Below, one piece after another: positions 10,011 through 18,800 of a stretch of DNA of 64,000 nt. The position numbers and the translations under genes were made by a program. Below the pieces are notes generated by a model. It was not told the DNA's origin. It ran no database searches and was given only the letters and a program-made list of their open reading frames with translations. This DNA is from Micromonospora coriariae (GTDB lineage Bacteria; Actinomycetota; Actinomycetes; Mycobacteriales; Micromonosporaceae). The DNA is taken from positions 3,534,001 through 3,598,000 of the forward strand of contig NZ_LT607412.1 of assembly GCF_900091455.1 (NCBI RefSeq). Direction: 5' to 3'. The stretch's first letter is position 1. The number at the start of each line of letters is the position of its first letter.

Positions 10011-10153
10011 GCCTCCACCATCCGCGCCGATGCCCGGCCCGCCCTCGGTGACCGCCCGGATCCTTACCCTGACCGATCCCTGATCGGGGTCAGACAGTCA
10101 GGAATCCGACTCTTTTCCGTTCCGGTAACCCGGCCCGGGGAGAATTTGCTTCC

Positions 10154-11104
10154 GTGACCACCTTGCTGGAGCCGCTCCGCAGGATCGCGGCATACGCAGT
10201 TTGTGCTGACTCAGACGGCCGAGTGTTGCTGATCCGTGCATCGGAGCGCTCCGGCACGCCCGGCACGTGGTCGCTGCCCGGCGGGGCTGTCGACCACGGC
10301 GAGGACCCGAACCACACTGTGGTCCGCGAGACCGCAGCCGAGACCGGCCTCTCGGTCGCCGTCTCGGGCCTGGCCGACGTGCTCGCCGACATGCGGGCCC
10401 TGCCGGAGCGCGGCATCACCATCCACACCGACCGGCTGATCTACCGGGTGGCGGTGCGCGGCGGCACCCTCGCGGACCGGGTCGGCGAGCGCCCCACAGA
10501 CCTGGCCCGCTGGTACACCCTCGACGAGGCCCGGCAGCTGCCGCTGCGCTCGTTCACCGCCCGTGCCCTCGGTCTGCCCGCCTCCTCGGCCGACGTGGTG
10601 CCCGACGAGGCGCCGGAGTTCCCCTCCTTCTACGCGGTGCCCGGCCCGGACGGGCTGCACCGGGCGCAGCGCTTCGCCGCGTACGCGGTCTGCACCGATC
10701 CGGCGGGGCGGGTGCTGCTCACCCGGGTCTCCGACGGCTACCCGGGCGCCGGCTGCTGGCACCTTCCCGGCGGCGGCACCGACTACGGCGAGCAGCCGGG
10801 CGCGGCGCTGATCCGGGAGTTGGTCGAGGAGACCGGCCAGACCGGCCGGCTGGTCGAGCTGCTCGGCGTGGCCAGCCACCGCGACGCCGCCTCGCTCGGT
10901 CCGGAGGGCTACCCGATCGACTGGCACGGGGTCCGCGCGTTCTACCGGGTGGTGGTCGACCAGCCCAACCCGTTGACGGTGGCCGACGTGGGCGGCTCCA
11001 CCTGCGAGGCCCGCTGGTTCGCCCGCGAGGAGCTGGGCGCCCTCCCCACCCACCACCTCACCGAGGTAACCGCCGAAGCCGTCCAAGCCGCCCAACTCAC
11101 CTAA
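10154..11104 (+). CDS. Tandem double-Nudix hydrolase, copy 1
   Basis: A 316-residue protein with two Nudix domains. GTG 10154 follows GGGGAGA. The N-terminal Nudix box (about 43-66, from GGAVDHGE to RETAAETGL) has Ala in place of the first Glu of the REUxEExGU core. The C-terminal box (about 205-228, from GGGTDYGE to RELVEETGQ) is intact. Nudix enzymes hydrolyse nucleoside diphosphates linked to other groups; the substrate cannot be named. With one damaged and one complete site the protein may use only its C-terminal domain. It is followed by a paralogue of the same architecture, pointing to tandem duplication. Confidence 0.85.
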   Translation: MTTLLEPLRRIAAYAVCADSDGRVLLIRASERSGTPGTWSLPGGAVDHGEDPNHTVVRETAAETGLSVAVSGLADVLADMRALPERGITIHTDRLIYRVAVRGGTLADRVGERPTDLARWYTLDEARQLPLRSFTARALGLPASSADVVPDEAPEFPSFYAVPGPDGLHRAQRFAAYAVCTDPAGRVLLTRVSDGYPGAGCWHLPGGGTDYGEQPGAALIRELVEETGQTGRLVELLGVASHRDAASLGPEGYPIDWHGVRAFYRVVVDQPNPLTVADVGGSTCEARWFAREELGALPTHHLTEVTAEAVQAAQLT

Positions 11105-11106
11105 CC

Positions 11107-11170
11107 TCCCCCAACCCCCCCAACCCCCCCAACCCCCCCAACCCCCCAACCCCCCAACCCCCGTCCCCCT
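11107..11170. repeat. C-rich short tandem repeat with G-quadruplex potential on the minus strand
   Basis: Just after the first Nudix stop the plus strand is a run of AAC followed by six or seven C, repeated about six times (period eight to nine). The minus strand therefore reads GGGGGGGTT-like repeats, formally able to form G-quadruplexes. It forms the left C-rich arm of the palindromic element at 11191. Confidence 0.8.
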
Positions 11171-11190
11171 CCCCGGCCCACCCCTCCCAG

Positions 11191-11253
11191 CGTTGATCAT
11201 GAAGTTATTGTCAGGACACGCCGAGATGGACGGCGATAACTTCATGATCGACG
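11191..11253. repeat. Dispersed palindromic element, family B copy 1
   Basis: CGTTGATCATGAAGTTATTG at 11191-11210 pairs with CGATAACTTCATGATCGACG at 11234-11253, with 18 of 20 bases complementary. The loop contains GACACGCCG, whose reverse complement occurs in the loop of the copy at 48055, so the two are inverted homologues. It lies between two codirectional Nudix genes with a C-rich arm on the left and a GGGGCG-rich stretch on the right. Possibly a terminator separating the two genes. Confidence 0.75.
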
Positions 11254-11286
11254 GGGCGATGGCGGGAGCGGGGGGCGGGGAGTGGG

Positions 11287-12192
11287 ATGGAGCTGCGGCG
11301 GGGTGTGGGGGTCTACGGGGTTCTGTGGGACTCGGGGCGGGTTCTGGTGGTGCGGGAACGGGGTGGGGACGAGGTTCCCGGGGTGTGGCGGTTGCCGGGG
11401 GGTGCGGTGGCGCATGCCGAGCATCCGGAGCACGCCGTGGTGCGCGAGGTCGCCGGGCAGACCGGGCTGACCGTGACGGTGGACCGGCTGCGGGCGGCCG
11501 TCGCCGACGTGACCACCTACCCGGAGGACGACGTCGCAGTGCACACCGACCGGTTGGCGTTCGAGCTGAGCACGCGCGGCGGCGCGCTGCGTGACGCCGG
11601 GGACGGCCCGACCGACCAGGCCCGCTGGGTCACCATGGCCGAGGCGGAGCGGCTGCCGCTGGCACCGTTCAGCGCCGAGCTGCTCGGCCTGCCGGTCACC
11701 CCACTCCCGACCGGAGCCCATCGGCCCGCCGAGCCGTTCCCGCCGGCGCACCCCGACCGTAGGCTGCGCTTCGGGGCGTACGGGCTGGTCACCGATCCGG
11801 CCGGGCGGATCCTGCTCACCCAGATCGCGGCCGGCTACCCGGGGGCCGGCAGGTGGCACCTGCCGGGTGGCGGCACCGATCACGGTGAGCAGCCAACCAC
11901 CGGGCTGCTCCGTGAGCTGGTCGAGGAGGGCGGTCAGCTGGGCCGGGTGGTGGAGCTGCTCGGCGTGGACAATCTGCACAACCCGGCTGCGTTCGGCCCG
12001 GAGGGGCGGCCGCTGGACTGGCACGGCGTCCGAGTGATCTATCGGGTGCTGGTGGACGTACCTACCGACGCGGTGGTCACCGAGTCGGCCGGCGGCTCGA
12101 CGGCCCGGGCCGGCTGGTTCACCCCCGTCGAGGCCGCCGACCTGCCGTTGACCGGGATCGCTGCCTCGGCAATCGGACAGTCGGGTCGATAG
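11287..12192 (+). CDS. Tandem double-Nudix protein, copy 2
   Basis: A 301-residue paralogue of the protein at 10154. ATG 11287 follows GGGGCGGGGAG. The N-terminal Nudix box (about 38-61, GGAVAHAE then REVAGQTGL) has lost both metal-binding Glu of the EE pair (Gly-Gln instead), so this domain is probably inactive. The C-terminal box (about 194-217, GGGTDHGE then RELVEEGGQ) keeps all catalytic residues. Both copies share the same linker position and a closing WF-E motif. The N-terminal domain may serve in substrate selection or dimerisation. Substrate unknown. Confidence 0.83.
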   Translation: MELRRGVGVYGVLWDSGRVLVVRERGGDEVPGVWRLPGGAVAHAEHPEHAVVREVAGQTGLTVTVDRLRAAVADVTTYPEDDVAVHTDRLAFELSTRGGALRDAGDGPTDQARWVTMAEAERLPLAPFSAELLGLPVTPLPTGAHRPAEPFPPAHPDRRLRFGAYGLVTDPAGRILLTQIAAGYPGAGRWHLPGGGTDHGEQPTTGLLRELVEEGGQLGRVVELLGVDNLHNPAAFGPEGRPLDWHGVRVIYRVLVDVPTDAVVTESAGGSTARAGWFTPVEAADLPLTGIAASAIGQSGR

Positions 12193-12462
12193 CCCCACGC
12201 TCGGTGAGCCGACATGGTGACCCTCCGGTACAGTCGATGGCGGGAATGGTGGAGGAAACGGGCGATGAGGCCCGGCATGGGAACAAGAGTGCGGTTCGCG
12301 CGGTTTAAGCCAGATATAAGTACCGCCGGCAGCTATCGCCAAGTCCCGTTCCCCTATGCGATGGTGTACTCCGCAAAACGGCTGCCGGGCCACGCAAGGT
12401 CCGGCACGAGACAGCCGGACACCCGCCCCACGGCGGGCAGCCGATCCGGTGATGGAGGAAAC

Positions 12463-13476
12463 GTGCCGAGAGCCCTATGGCGCCGGCGTCGTACGACTGA
12501 CAGTCCGCGCCCCGCCGGGCGTCGCTGGGCGGGCCGGTTGCGCCGCAGCAGCACGTTCGCCCGTCAGGTGCTGCTGGTCCGGGTGGGCCGCCGCGATGGC
12601 GACCTGCGGACCACCGACCTGGCGCTGCCCGAGCACCGGTACGCCGACCGGCAGCGCCGCCGCTACGGCCTGGACCGCCTCGGCCGCTCATCGCTCCGCG
12701 TCGATCGGTCGGAGATCGAGGCCGTCATGCCGGTCAGCCCGGCGCTGCCGCCGGTGACACACGCCGACGAGGCTTCGTCCCGGTCGATCCCACTGCTCCC
12801 CGGCGAGCGCACGGTCGCCCGCCGGATGAAGTTCGGCCTGGTCAACGCGTGCACGCTGGCCAGCCTGATGCTCGGCATGCTCGCCATCTTCCAGGCCATG
12901 CAGGGTGAGGTGCGCATCGCCGCGCTCTGCCTGATCGCCTGCGTCGCCTTCGACGGCCTGGACGGCGCGCTGGCTCGCCGGCTCAACGTGGCCAGCCCGT
13001 TCGGCGCGCAGATGGATTCGCTGGCCGACATGTGCTCGTTCGGCCTCGCCGCACCGGTCGTGGTCTACGCCTCGCTCGCCGGCTCGGTGTCGACGGCCGC
13101 GGCGGCGGTGGCCTGCGCCCTGGTCGCGGCATGTGCCGCGATCCGGCTGGCCCGGTTCAACGTCTCGCCGAAGGACGGCCGCTTCTTCTGCGGGGTGCCC
13201 ACCACCATGGCGGCGGCGGTGCTCGCCGTGACCGTCGCGATCGGCCTGCCCGTGCCCGGCCCCGTGCTGGTCGCCGGGGTGGCGCTGCTCGCCTTCGCGA
13301 TGGTCTCCAGCTTCCCGTACGCCAAGCTCGCCCGCCTGGTCAAGCTGCCGCCGTGGCTCTGGCTGGCCCCGGTGATCGGCGCGCTTGTCGACATTCGGCT
13401 CACGTTCGCCCTGATCGTGGTGGGTTACCTGGTCAGCGGGCCGGTGCTCTGGCTGCGGCAGCGTCGTACCGCCTGA
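12463..13476 (+). CDS. pssA: CDP-diacylglycerol-serine O-phosphatidyltransferase
   Basis: A 337-residue membrane enzyme making phosphatidylserine from CDP-diacylglycerol and serine. The CDP-alcohol phosphotransferase signature is complete: DGLDGALARRLNVASPFGAQ then MDSLAD, with the paired Asp residues that hold the metal. Six to seven hydrophobic segments follow. GTG 12463 was chosen because GGAGG sits four to five bases upstream; it gives a basic, non-conserved N-terminal extension of about 90 residues. A shorter start at ATG 12727 has only a weak ribosome site. The leader (12325-12460) holds two small hairpins and TATAAG near 12316. The next pathway gene, psd, lies convergently just downstream. 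Confidence 0.85.
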   Translation: MPRALWRRRRTTDSPRPAGRRWAGRLRRSSTFARQVLLVRVGRRDGDLRTTDLALPEHRYADRQRRRYGLDRLGRSSLRVDRSEIEAVMPVSPALPPVTHADEASSRSIPLLPGERTVARRMKFGLVNACTLASLMLGMLAIFQAMQGEVRIAALCLIACVAFDGLDGALARRLNVASPFGAQMDSLADMCSFGLAAPVVVYASLAGSVSTAAAAVACALVAACAAIRLARFNVSPKDGRFFCGVPTTMAAAVLAVTVAIGLPVPGPVLVAGVALLAFAMVSSFPYAKLARLVKLPPWLWLAPVIGALVDIRLTFALIVVGYLVSGPVLWLRQRRTA

Positions 13477-13486
13477 TTCGCGCACA

Positions 13487-13528
13487 GAGAACGGGGCGCC
13501 CGCCGATCGGCGGGCGCCCCGTTTCTCG
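13487..13528. terminator. Bidirectional terminator between pssA and psd
   Basis: A near-perfect inverted repeat: GAGAACGGGGCGCCCGCC and GGCGGGCGCCCCGTTTCTC around a GATC centre. It lies between convergent stops at 13476 and 13538, so it can serve both genes. Confidence 0.8.
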
Positions 13529-13537
13529 TTGGACGGG

Positions 13538-14791
13538 TCAGCGCCAGCGGGCGATGACCGTGGAGCCCCCGACCACCTTGTCGCCCGGCCCGACCAGCGG
13601 CTCGGCGGCCTCGGCCGGCAGGTACACGTCGGTCCGGGAGCCGAACCTGATCAGCCCGAACCGCTCGCCCTTCGCGAGCAGCGCGCCGATCGGCGCGCGC
13701 TGCACGATCCGGCGGGCGATCAACCCGGTCCGCTGCGCGACCACCACAGTGCCGTGGCTGGTGTCCAGCACTGTGTACGCGGCCACGTTGTGCTCGGCGT
13801 CCGGCTTCATCGCGTTGACGAAGCCGCCGTCGGCGACGAAGTAGTCCACCACCTTGCCGGCGACGGGCGCCCGGTTGACGTGCACGTCCAGCACGGACAG
13901 GAAGACCGCGATCCGCAGCCACTCACCCTCGCCGAAACGCTCGTCGTGCAGTCGCTGCACCGACAGGACCTGCCCGTCCGCGCTGGCGACCACGGCCGCC
14001 GGGTCCTCCGGCACGTCGCGCTGCGGGTCGCGGAAGAACGCGGCCACCGGCCCGGCGGCCAGCGCCGGCAACAGCCAGAGCTTGGACGAGGGGCGCGCCA
14101 CCCGGGCCAGCACGGCCAGGCCCAGCGTGATGCCCGCCGCGGCGACCCCGTTGGAGTCGATGTGCATGCCACGGGTCAGCGGCACGCTCGACGGCCGGTG
14201 CGCCGGCGCCAACCGGTCGGCCGCGGCCGGGCTGGCCGGGGTGAACCGCAGCCGGTAGATCCGGACCGGCGGTGAGTTACGCAGCACCAGGTCCGTGCCG
14301 ACGCCGTAGAGGGCGTCCTGTCGAACCAGCTCCGCCGCCGCGCCGGTGGTCCGGCCGGGCGTGGCGGTGGTGGCGACGCTCAACACCCCGCCGTCGGCCA
14401 GGTGCTTGACCAGCGTCTCGATGGTGTTGCGGGTGTCTTCGGCGGTGCCGGTGAACGCCTCGCCGGCGATGACCACCCCGGCGGCCTCGGCCTCGGCCAG
14501 CGAGTCGATCACGCTAACCCGGTCGGCGACCCACCGGCCCTGGGCGGCGACGTGCTCGCGGAGCGCGGTGACGCCGGACGACTCGGCGGGTACCACGGTG
14601 AGCCGGTCACCGGGGAGCAGCGCCTCGATCGCGGCGGCCAGCACCGCGGACTCCGGGCTCGCGCCGACCAGGAGGGCGACCTTGGGATCGTTGATCCGGG
14701 CCAGCTCGGTGGCGAGCGTACGGGCGGCTCGCTCGCCGATGCGGACCGGACCGGACCGACCGGTGGTACGCACGGCGGGGGACTGGGTCAT
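13538..14791 (-). CDS. psd: Phosphatidylserine decarboxylase with N-terminal methyltransferase-like domain
   Basis: A 417-residue protein; ATG 14791 has TCAGGAGCC upstream. The C-terminal half (about 205-417) is a short-type phosphatidylserine decarboxylase: AAFFRDPQRDVP, SADGQVLSV, RIAVFLSVLDVHVNRAPVAG, and the self-cleavage pair Gly384-Ser385 in RFGSRTDVYLP that yields the pyruvoyl group. The N-terminal half (about 17-190) looks like a Rossmann-type class I methyltransferase: PKVALLVGAS as a weak motif I, LTVVPAESS, AAGVVIAGEAF and LADGGVLSVAT. The glycine-rich loop is degenerate, so SAM binding is doubtful. Stand-alone short Psd proteins are about 200-220 residues, so this is a fusion of about twice that size. 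It makes phosphatidylethanolamine from the PssA product. Confidence 0.85.
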   Translation of the reverse strand: MTQSPAVRTTGRSGPVRIGERAARTLATELARINDPKVALLVGASPESAVLAAAIEALLPGDRLTVVPAESSGVTALREHVAAQGRWVADRVSVIDSLAEAEAAGVVIAGEAFTGTAEDTRNTIETLVKHLADGGVLSVATTATPGRTTGAAAELVRQDALYGVGTDLVLRNSPPVRIYRLRFTPASPAAADRLAPAHRPSSVPLTRGMHIDSNGVAAAGITLGLAVLARVARPSSKLWLLPALAAGPVAAFFRDPQRDVPEDPAAVVASADGQVLSVQRLHDERFGEGEWLRIAVFLSVLDVHVNRAPVAGKVVDYFVADGGFVNAMKPDAEHNVAAYTVLDTSHGTVVVAQRTGLIARRIVQRAPIGALLAKGERFGLIRFGSRTDVYLPAEAAEPLVGPGDKVVGGSTVIARWR

Positions 14792-14956
14792 GTCGGACGG
14801 GCTCCTGACGGGGTAGAGACGGGAATCGCGGCGGGGCCGCCATGGCGGGACGGGCCGGCCGGCGGAGGCGAGATCTCCACCGGTCAGCATATGCGCCTGC
14901 CCGCGCCGGCCGCACCGCCGGAGCGGTGGAGAAGGCCGGCGCGGGCAGGCGGCGGG

Positions 14957-15526
14957 TCAGGGCTCTCGCCGCTGGTCGTCCCGTTCGTCCGCCGGGTGGT
15001 CGACCCGGGTCGGCTCGTCGGCCCCGGCCGGGCCGGCGAGGAGGCCGGTGGTCGGCTCGTCGCCCCCGTCGGCGCGCTGACCGGAGACCGGGCTGGTTTC
15101 CGGCTCGGACGGCGGGTGGGCCAGCCAGGCCGGGTGGATCACCTCAGCGGTCGGCGTCTCCGGTGCCCGCACCTCGGTGGTCGGCGTCTCCGGCGTCGGT
15201 CCCACCGAAGGAGCGTCCCAGGTGGAGCGTTCGGCGTCCCAGGACGGCAGGCCCGCGCCGGAGATCGGCGCGGACGCACCGGAGACCGGCACGGCGGAAT
15301 CGGTGGTGACGGCGTCCTGAGCGGTCGGTTCCGCGTGGACCGGACGGCTGGAGCGCAGTGCGCCGACCAGCCCGAAGACCCCGATCAGGATCAGTGCGCC
15401 GGCGAGGAACCAGCCGACCGGCGGCAGTGCGAGCCCGAGTAGTTGGGCGAGCAGCCACCAGGCGGACAGCCCCAGGAACACCAACCCGAAGGCGAACGAC
15501 ACCAGATCCGTACGGTGAGCCTTCAC
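14957..15526 (-). CDS. Small membrane protein with acidic Pro/Thr-rich tail
   Basis: A 189-residue protein of unknown function. GTG 15526 overlaps the stop of the PspC/LiaF-like gene by four bases and has GGAGGTGA at ideal spacing, so the two are translationally coupled. Residues about 8-58 hold two hydrophobic segments (VSFAFGLVFLGLSAWWLL and VGWFLAGALILIGVFGLVGA), a pattern common in small actinobacterial membrane proteins. The rest is a low-complexity, negatively charged tail, probably cytoplasmic. Its place in the operon suggests a role in the same envelope-stress response. Confidence 0.75.
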   Translation of the reverse strand: MKAHRTDLVSFAFGLVFLGLSAWWLLAQLLGLALPPVGWFLAGALILIGVFGLVGALRSSRPVHAEPTAQDAVTTDSAVPVSGASAPISGAGLPSWDAERSTWDAPSVGPTPETPTTEVRAPETPTAEVIHPAWLAHPPSEPETSPVSGQRADGGDEPTTGLLAGPAGADEPTRVDHPADERDDQRREP

Positions 15527-17376
15527 CGGGTCACCTCCAGGTTGCCGGCATTGACGTGGATGTACAGGCGCAGTGTCCCGCCCCCGGGCCCGTCCGCGCC
15601 GAGGTCGGTGGACTCCCGCAGGCGCCCGTCCAGCCCGCCGGACCGGTTGCCGAAGATGGTGGCGTCGCCCGCGTTGACGTCCGCCACAGTGGTGACGTCC
15701 ACGTTCGGGGGCACGACCACTGTCGCCTGGCCGAAGTTGATCGCCACGGTCACCTGGCTGTCCCGCTTGGCGAAGTCGATACCGCGTAGGTCGAGCACGG
15801 CGTCACCGAAGCTGTTCTCGTACCGGTCGGCGAGGTCGCGGATGTCGGTGGGCGCCCAGGTGACCGCGCCGTCGACACCGCGGATCCGGTCGTACGACTC
15901 GGCCACCGTGGCCGTTCCCAACGCGGCGGCGGTCACCAGGCCGAGCGCGATCAGCCAGCGGGCCCGGCCGAACCAGGTGCCGACCAGCAGCCCCAGCGCG
16001 ATCGTGGCCAACGCGGCGGCGAAGTACGCCGACGCGCCGACGTCGAAGACGTCCAGCAGGTCGAGCAGGGCGACGACGCCGAGGGCAAGAAAGATCAGCG
16101 AGAAGGTCACCGCGCCGAGTGGCGACCGCTCCCGGGGTCGCTTCGGCGGCTTCGGTGGCTTCGGCGGCTTGGGCGGGGGGTACGCGGCCGGTGAGGCGTA
16201 CGGCCCGTGCGGCGCGAACGGAGGGCGGTATCCGGACGGTGACGGTGGCGTGGCCGGGTAGCCGGCAGCGGGCGCACCGGTCACCGGCGCCGACGGCCAG
16301 CCTCCGCTGGGCGTGCCGGTGCTCGGCCAGCCCGGCGTGGCGGCCGGTGGTGCCGGCCAGGCGGCCTGCGGCGCCGTCGTGGCGGTCGGGTCTCCGGACA
16401 CCGGTCCCACTCCGGACACCGGCTGTGCGCTGGTGACCGGGGCGGAGGCGGCCGGCGCGCCGTACACCGGGGCGTGCGGGGTCGGCGCCCCACTCGGGGA
16501 GGCGCCGGCGTACGCCGGATCGCCGCCGGCCAGCGGTGCGGTCGCCAGCGGGCCGGTGGGCGGCACGGCGCCGGAGGCCGGCGCCGGCCAGGCGACCGGC
16601 GGGACGGGCCCGGGTGGCGTACCCATCGGTCCGGAGGGCGCCGCCGCACCGGGGACGCCGGGCTGTGGCCCTCGGTTGTCCCGGTTGAGCAGGAGCGCAC
16701 CGCCGATCAGGATGGCCGCGCCGAGCAGCACCGCGCGGAAGGCGTCGGTGACGATGTAGCCGAAGCTGGCCGCGACGAGGATGCCCAGGATGATCACGGT
16801 CACCGGCGACATGCTGGACCGGCCACGCCCGAGCATGGACTCCACGGGGGACGCGGTGTCGCCCTCGTTGGGGATGATCAGCCAGGCGGCGACGTACACC
16901 AGGATGCCGATGCCGCCGAAGAACCCGAGCACCGCGAGCAGCACCCGCCAGAGCACCGGATCGGTGTTGGTGGCTCGTCCGATGGCCGCGCAGACCCCGG
17001 CCAGGTAGCGCCCGTCACGCGGCCGGACCAGCCCGTACCGCGAGGTGAAGCCGGCGCCGCCCAGCGGCGGTGCCGACGGCCCGGGACCACCCGGCCCGGG
17101 TGGCGTGCCCCCGGGCCCGCCCGACCCGTAGCCGGTGCCGGGCGCGTAGCCGGTGCCGGGCGCGTAGCCCGCGCCGCCGGGCTCGTAGCCGCTGCCCGGA
17201 GCGCCCGGTGTGGGGTCGGCGGCCGGACCGGCGTCGAAGCCGGTGGTGGCGCCGGTGGGCGGGCCGAACGGGGTGGGCTCGGCCCAGCCGGCGGGTGTCG
17301 CGGCTGGTGAGGGCGGTGATGAACCGCCCGGCTGTGCCGACCCGGGTCGGGGCGGCGGGGCAGCTTCCTCGGTCAT
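15523..17376 (-). CDS. PspC domain protein with LiaF-like C-terminal domain
   Basis: A 617-residue membrane protein. Residues 1-110 are Pro/Gly-rich. A PspC domain lies at 112-172 (LVRPRDGRYLAGVCAAIGRA, then LWRVLLAVLGFFGGIGILVY). Further membrane segments occur near 192-230 and 430-490, separated by a long Pro/Ala/Thr-rich linker. The last 100 residues, with FGDAVLDLRGIDF, VAINFGQATVVVPPNVDV and DATIFGNRSGG, resemble the repeated beta-strands of LiaF/cell-wall-active-antibiotic-response proteins. It is divergent from a histidine kinase with its own PspC domain and a LuxR-type regulator, an arrangement reminiscent of LiaFSR. The inferred role is sensing or restraining the kinase at the membrane under envelope stress. 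Confidence 0.82.
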   Translation of the reverse strand: MTEEAAPPPRPGSAQPGGSSPPSPAATPAGWAEPTPFGPPTGATTGFDAGPAADPTPGAPGSGYEPGGAGYAPGTGYAPGTGYGSGGPGGTPPGPGGPGPSAPPLGGAGFTSRYGLVRPRDGRYLAGVCAAIGRATNTDPVLWRVLLAVLGFFGGIGILVYVAAWLIIPNEGDTASPVESMLGRGRSSMSPVTVIILGILVAASFGYIVTDAFRAVLLGAAILIGGALLLNRDNRGPQPGVPGAAAPSGPMGTPPGPVPPVAWPAPASGAVPPTGPLATAPLAGGDPAYAGASPSGAPTPHAPVYGAPAASAPVTSAQPVSGVGPVSGDPTATTAPQAAWPAPPAATPGWPSTGTPSGGWPSAPVTGAPAAGYPATPPSPSGYRPPFAPHGPYASPAAYPPPKPPKPPKPPKRPRERSPLGAVTFSLIFLALGVVALLDLLDVFDVGASAYFAAALATIALGLLVGTWFGRARWLIALGLVTAAALGTATVAESYDRIRGVDGAVTWAPTDIRDLADRYENSFGDAVLDLRGIDFAKRDSQVTVAINFGQATVVVPPNVDVTTVADVNAGDATIFGNRSGGLDGRLRESTDLGADGPGGGTLRLYIHVNAGNLEVTR

Positions 17377-17561
17377 GCCTCGATCCTGCTGCCAGGTGGG
17401 CCCGAGCGACCTCAGGACCCGACCCTGACCCCACCCTGAGATCCGGGCGGCCGGAATGTCGGGGGCGTCCCCGTGGTCGCGGTACGCCGCAGCGTGTGAC
17501 GATCGGATCCACCAACCTCGCCCGACCCGCCACCGTGACCAGGGAGCCTCCGATCAGCATC

Positions 17562-18800
17562 GTGACCCCGCCGCCGCGCCTCTACCGCGCCCCCGAGCAC
17601 CGGATGGCCGCCGGCGTCGCCGCCGGCATCGCCGACCACCTCGGCATTTCGGTGCTGCGGGTGCGGGTCGCGTTCATGGTGCTGCTCGGCCTGAGCGGGC
17701 TCGGCCTGCTGCTCTACGCGGCCTTCTGGGCGGTGGTGCCGCTGCGGCCCGGTGACACCGCGGTGCCGCCCCGGCGGGACGTGGCCCAGCTCCTGCCGTT
17801 CGTGGGGATCGGGCTCGGCGTCCTGCTGATCCAGGTGATGGTCTTCGACTCGGTCGGCGCGGCGGGCACCGCCGGCTGGCTGGTGGCCATCATCGCGGTC
17901 GGCGCCGGGGTCATCTGGCACCAGTCCGCGCCCGAGCGGCGGCGGCGGTGGGGCGACACGATGCCGGTGCCCTGGCTCGGCGCGGTGGTCGAGGAGAGTG
18001 ACCGGCGAGCCTTCGTGCTGCGGTTCATCGGCGGCGGGGTGCTGGTCGCTGTCGGCATCATCGGCGTCGCGGCGGTCTACTCGCCGGCGCAGAACTTCGA
18101 CGCGGTGATCAACGGCGTCATCTTCGCGCTGGTCGGGCTGGCCGGGGTCGGTGTGGTCGCCGCGCCGGTGCTCTGGCGTACGTACAGCCAGCTCCGCTCC
18201 GAGCGCGAGGGGCGCATCCGCGAGCAGGAGCGGGCCGAGCTGGCTGCGATGGTGCACGACCAGGTGCTGCACACGTTGGCCCTGATCCAGCGCAACGCCG
18301 GTGACGTCAAGACGGTGCAGCGGCTGGCCCGGGGGCAGGAACGTTCGCTGCGCAACTGGCTCTACAAGCCCACCGCCTCGCCGAACGAGCGGCTCGCGGC
18401 CGCGCTCGAGCAGGCCGCGGCCGAGGTCGAGGACACCTTCGCGATCACGGTGGAGGCGGTGGTGGTCGGCGACCGGGAGACCGACGAACGGGTCGGCGCG
18501 CTGGTCGCCGCCGCGCGGGAGGCGCTGGTGAACGCGGCCCGGCACGCGGGGGTGCAGACCGTGTCCCTCTACGCCGAGGTCGAGCCCGATCAGGTCAGCG
18601 TCTTCGTCCGGGACCGGGGAGCGGGCTTCGACCCGGATACCGTGGAGGACCACCGGCACGGCGTACGCGGCTCGATCATCGGGCGGATGAAGCGGCACGG
18701 CGGACGGGCCGAGATCCGGTCCGGCCCGGGGGAGGGGACCGAGGTCCGGTTGATCCTGCCGATCTCCCGGGACTCGTCCGCAGCGGAGAGGAACAGATGA
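17562..18800 (+). CDS. PspC-domain sensor histidine kinase (NarL/LiaS type)
   Basis: A 412-residue kinase. Residues about 5-62 are a PspC domain (RLYRAPEHRMAAGVAAGIAD). Several membrane segments follow up to about residue 205. The dimerisation helix carries the phospho-accepting His232 in AAMVHDQVLHTL, of the HisKA_3 type. The ATPase domain has REALVNAARHAG (N box), VRDRGAGFDP (G1), and GSIIGRMKRHGG with GEGTEVRLILP. GTG 17562 is preferred because it begins just before the PspC domain with AGGGAG upstream at rather long spacing; GTG 17535 or 17496 are alternatives. The stop overlaps the regulator start (ATGA), so they are co-translated. It probably phosphorylates the product of the next gene. 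Confidence 0.87.
   Translation: MTPPPRLYRAPEHRMAAGVAAGIADHLGISVLRVRVAFMVLLGLSGLGLLLYAAFWAVVPLRPGDTAVPPRRDVAQLLPFVGIGLGVLLIQVMVFDSVGAAGTAGWLVAIIAVGAGVIWHQSAPERRRRWGDTMPVPWLGAVVEESDRRAFVLRFIGGGVLVAVGIIGVAAVYSPAQNFDAVINGVIFALVGLAGVGVVAAPVLWRTYSQLRSEREGRIREQERAELAAMVHDQVLHTLALIQRNAGDVKTVQRLARGQERSLRNWLYKPTASPNERLAAALEQAAAEVEDTFAITVEAVVVGDRETDERVGALVAAAREALVNAARHAGVQTVSLYAEVEPDQVSVFVRDRGAGFDPDTVEDHRHGVRGSIIGRMKRHGGRAEIRSGPGEGTEVRLILPISRDSSAAERNR

Noticed and set aside
12214..12462. N-terminal extension of pssA from ATG 12214
   Set aside because: No ribosome site, unlike any family member, and it overlaps a leader with hairpins; GTG 12463 has GGAGG at good spacing.
17060..17230. Short direct repeats that might be a CRISPR-like array
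   Set aside because: They encode Gly/Tyr/Pro repeats (YAPGTG units) inside the PspC/LiaF-like protein; no spacers or cas genes.
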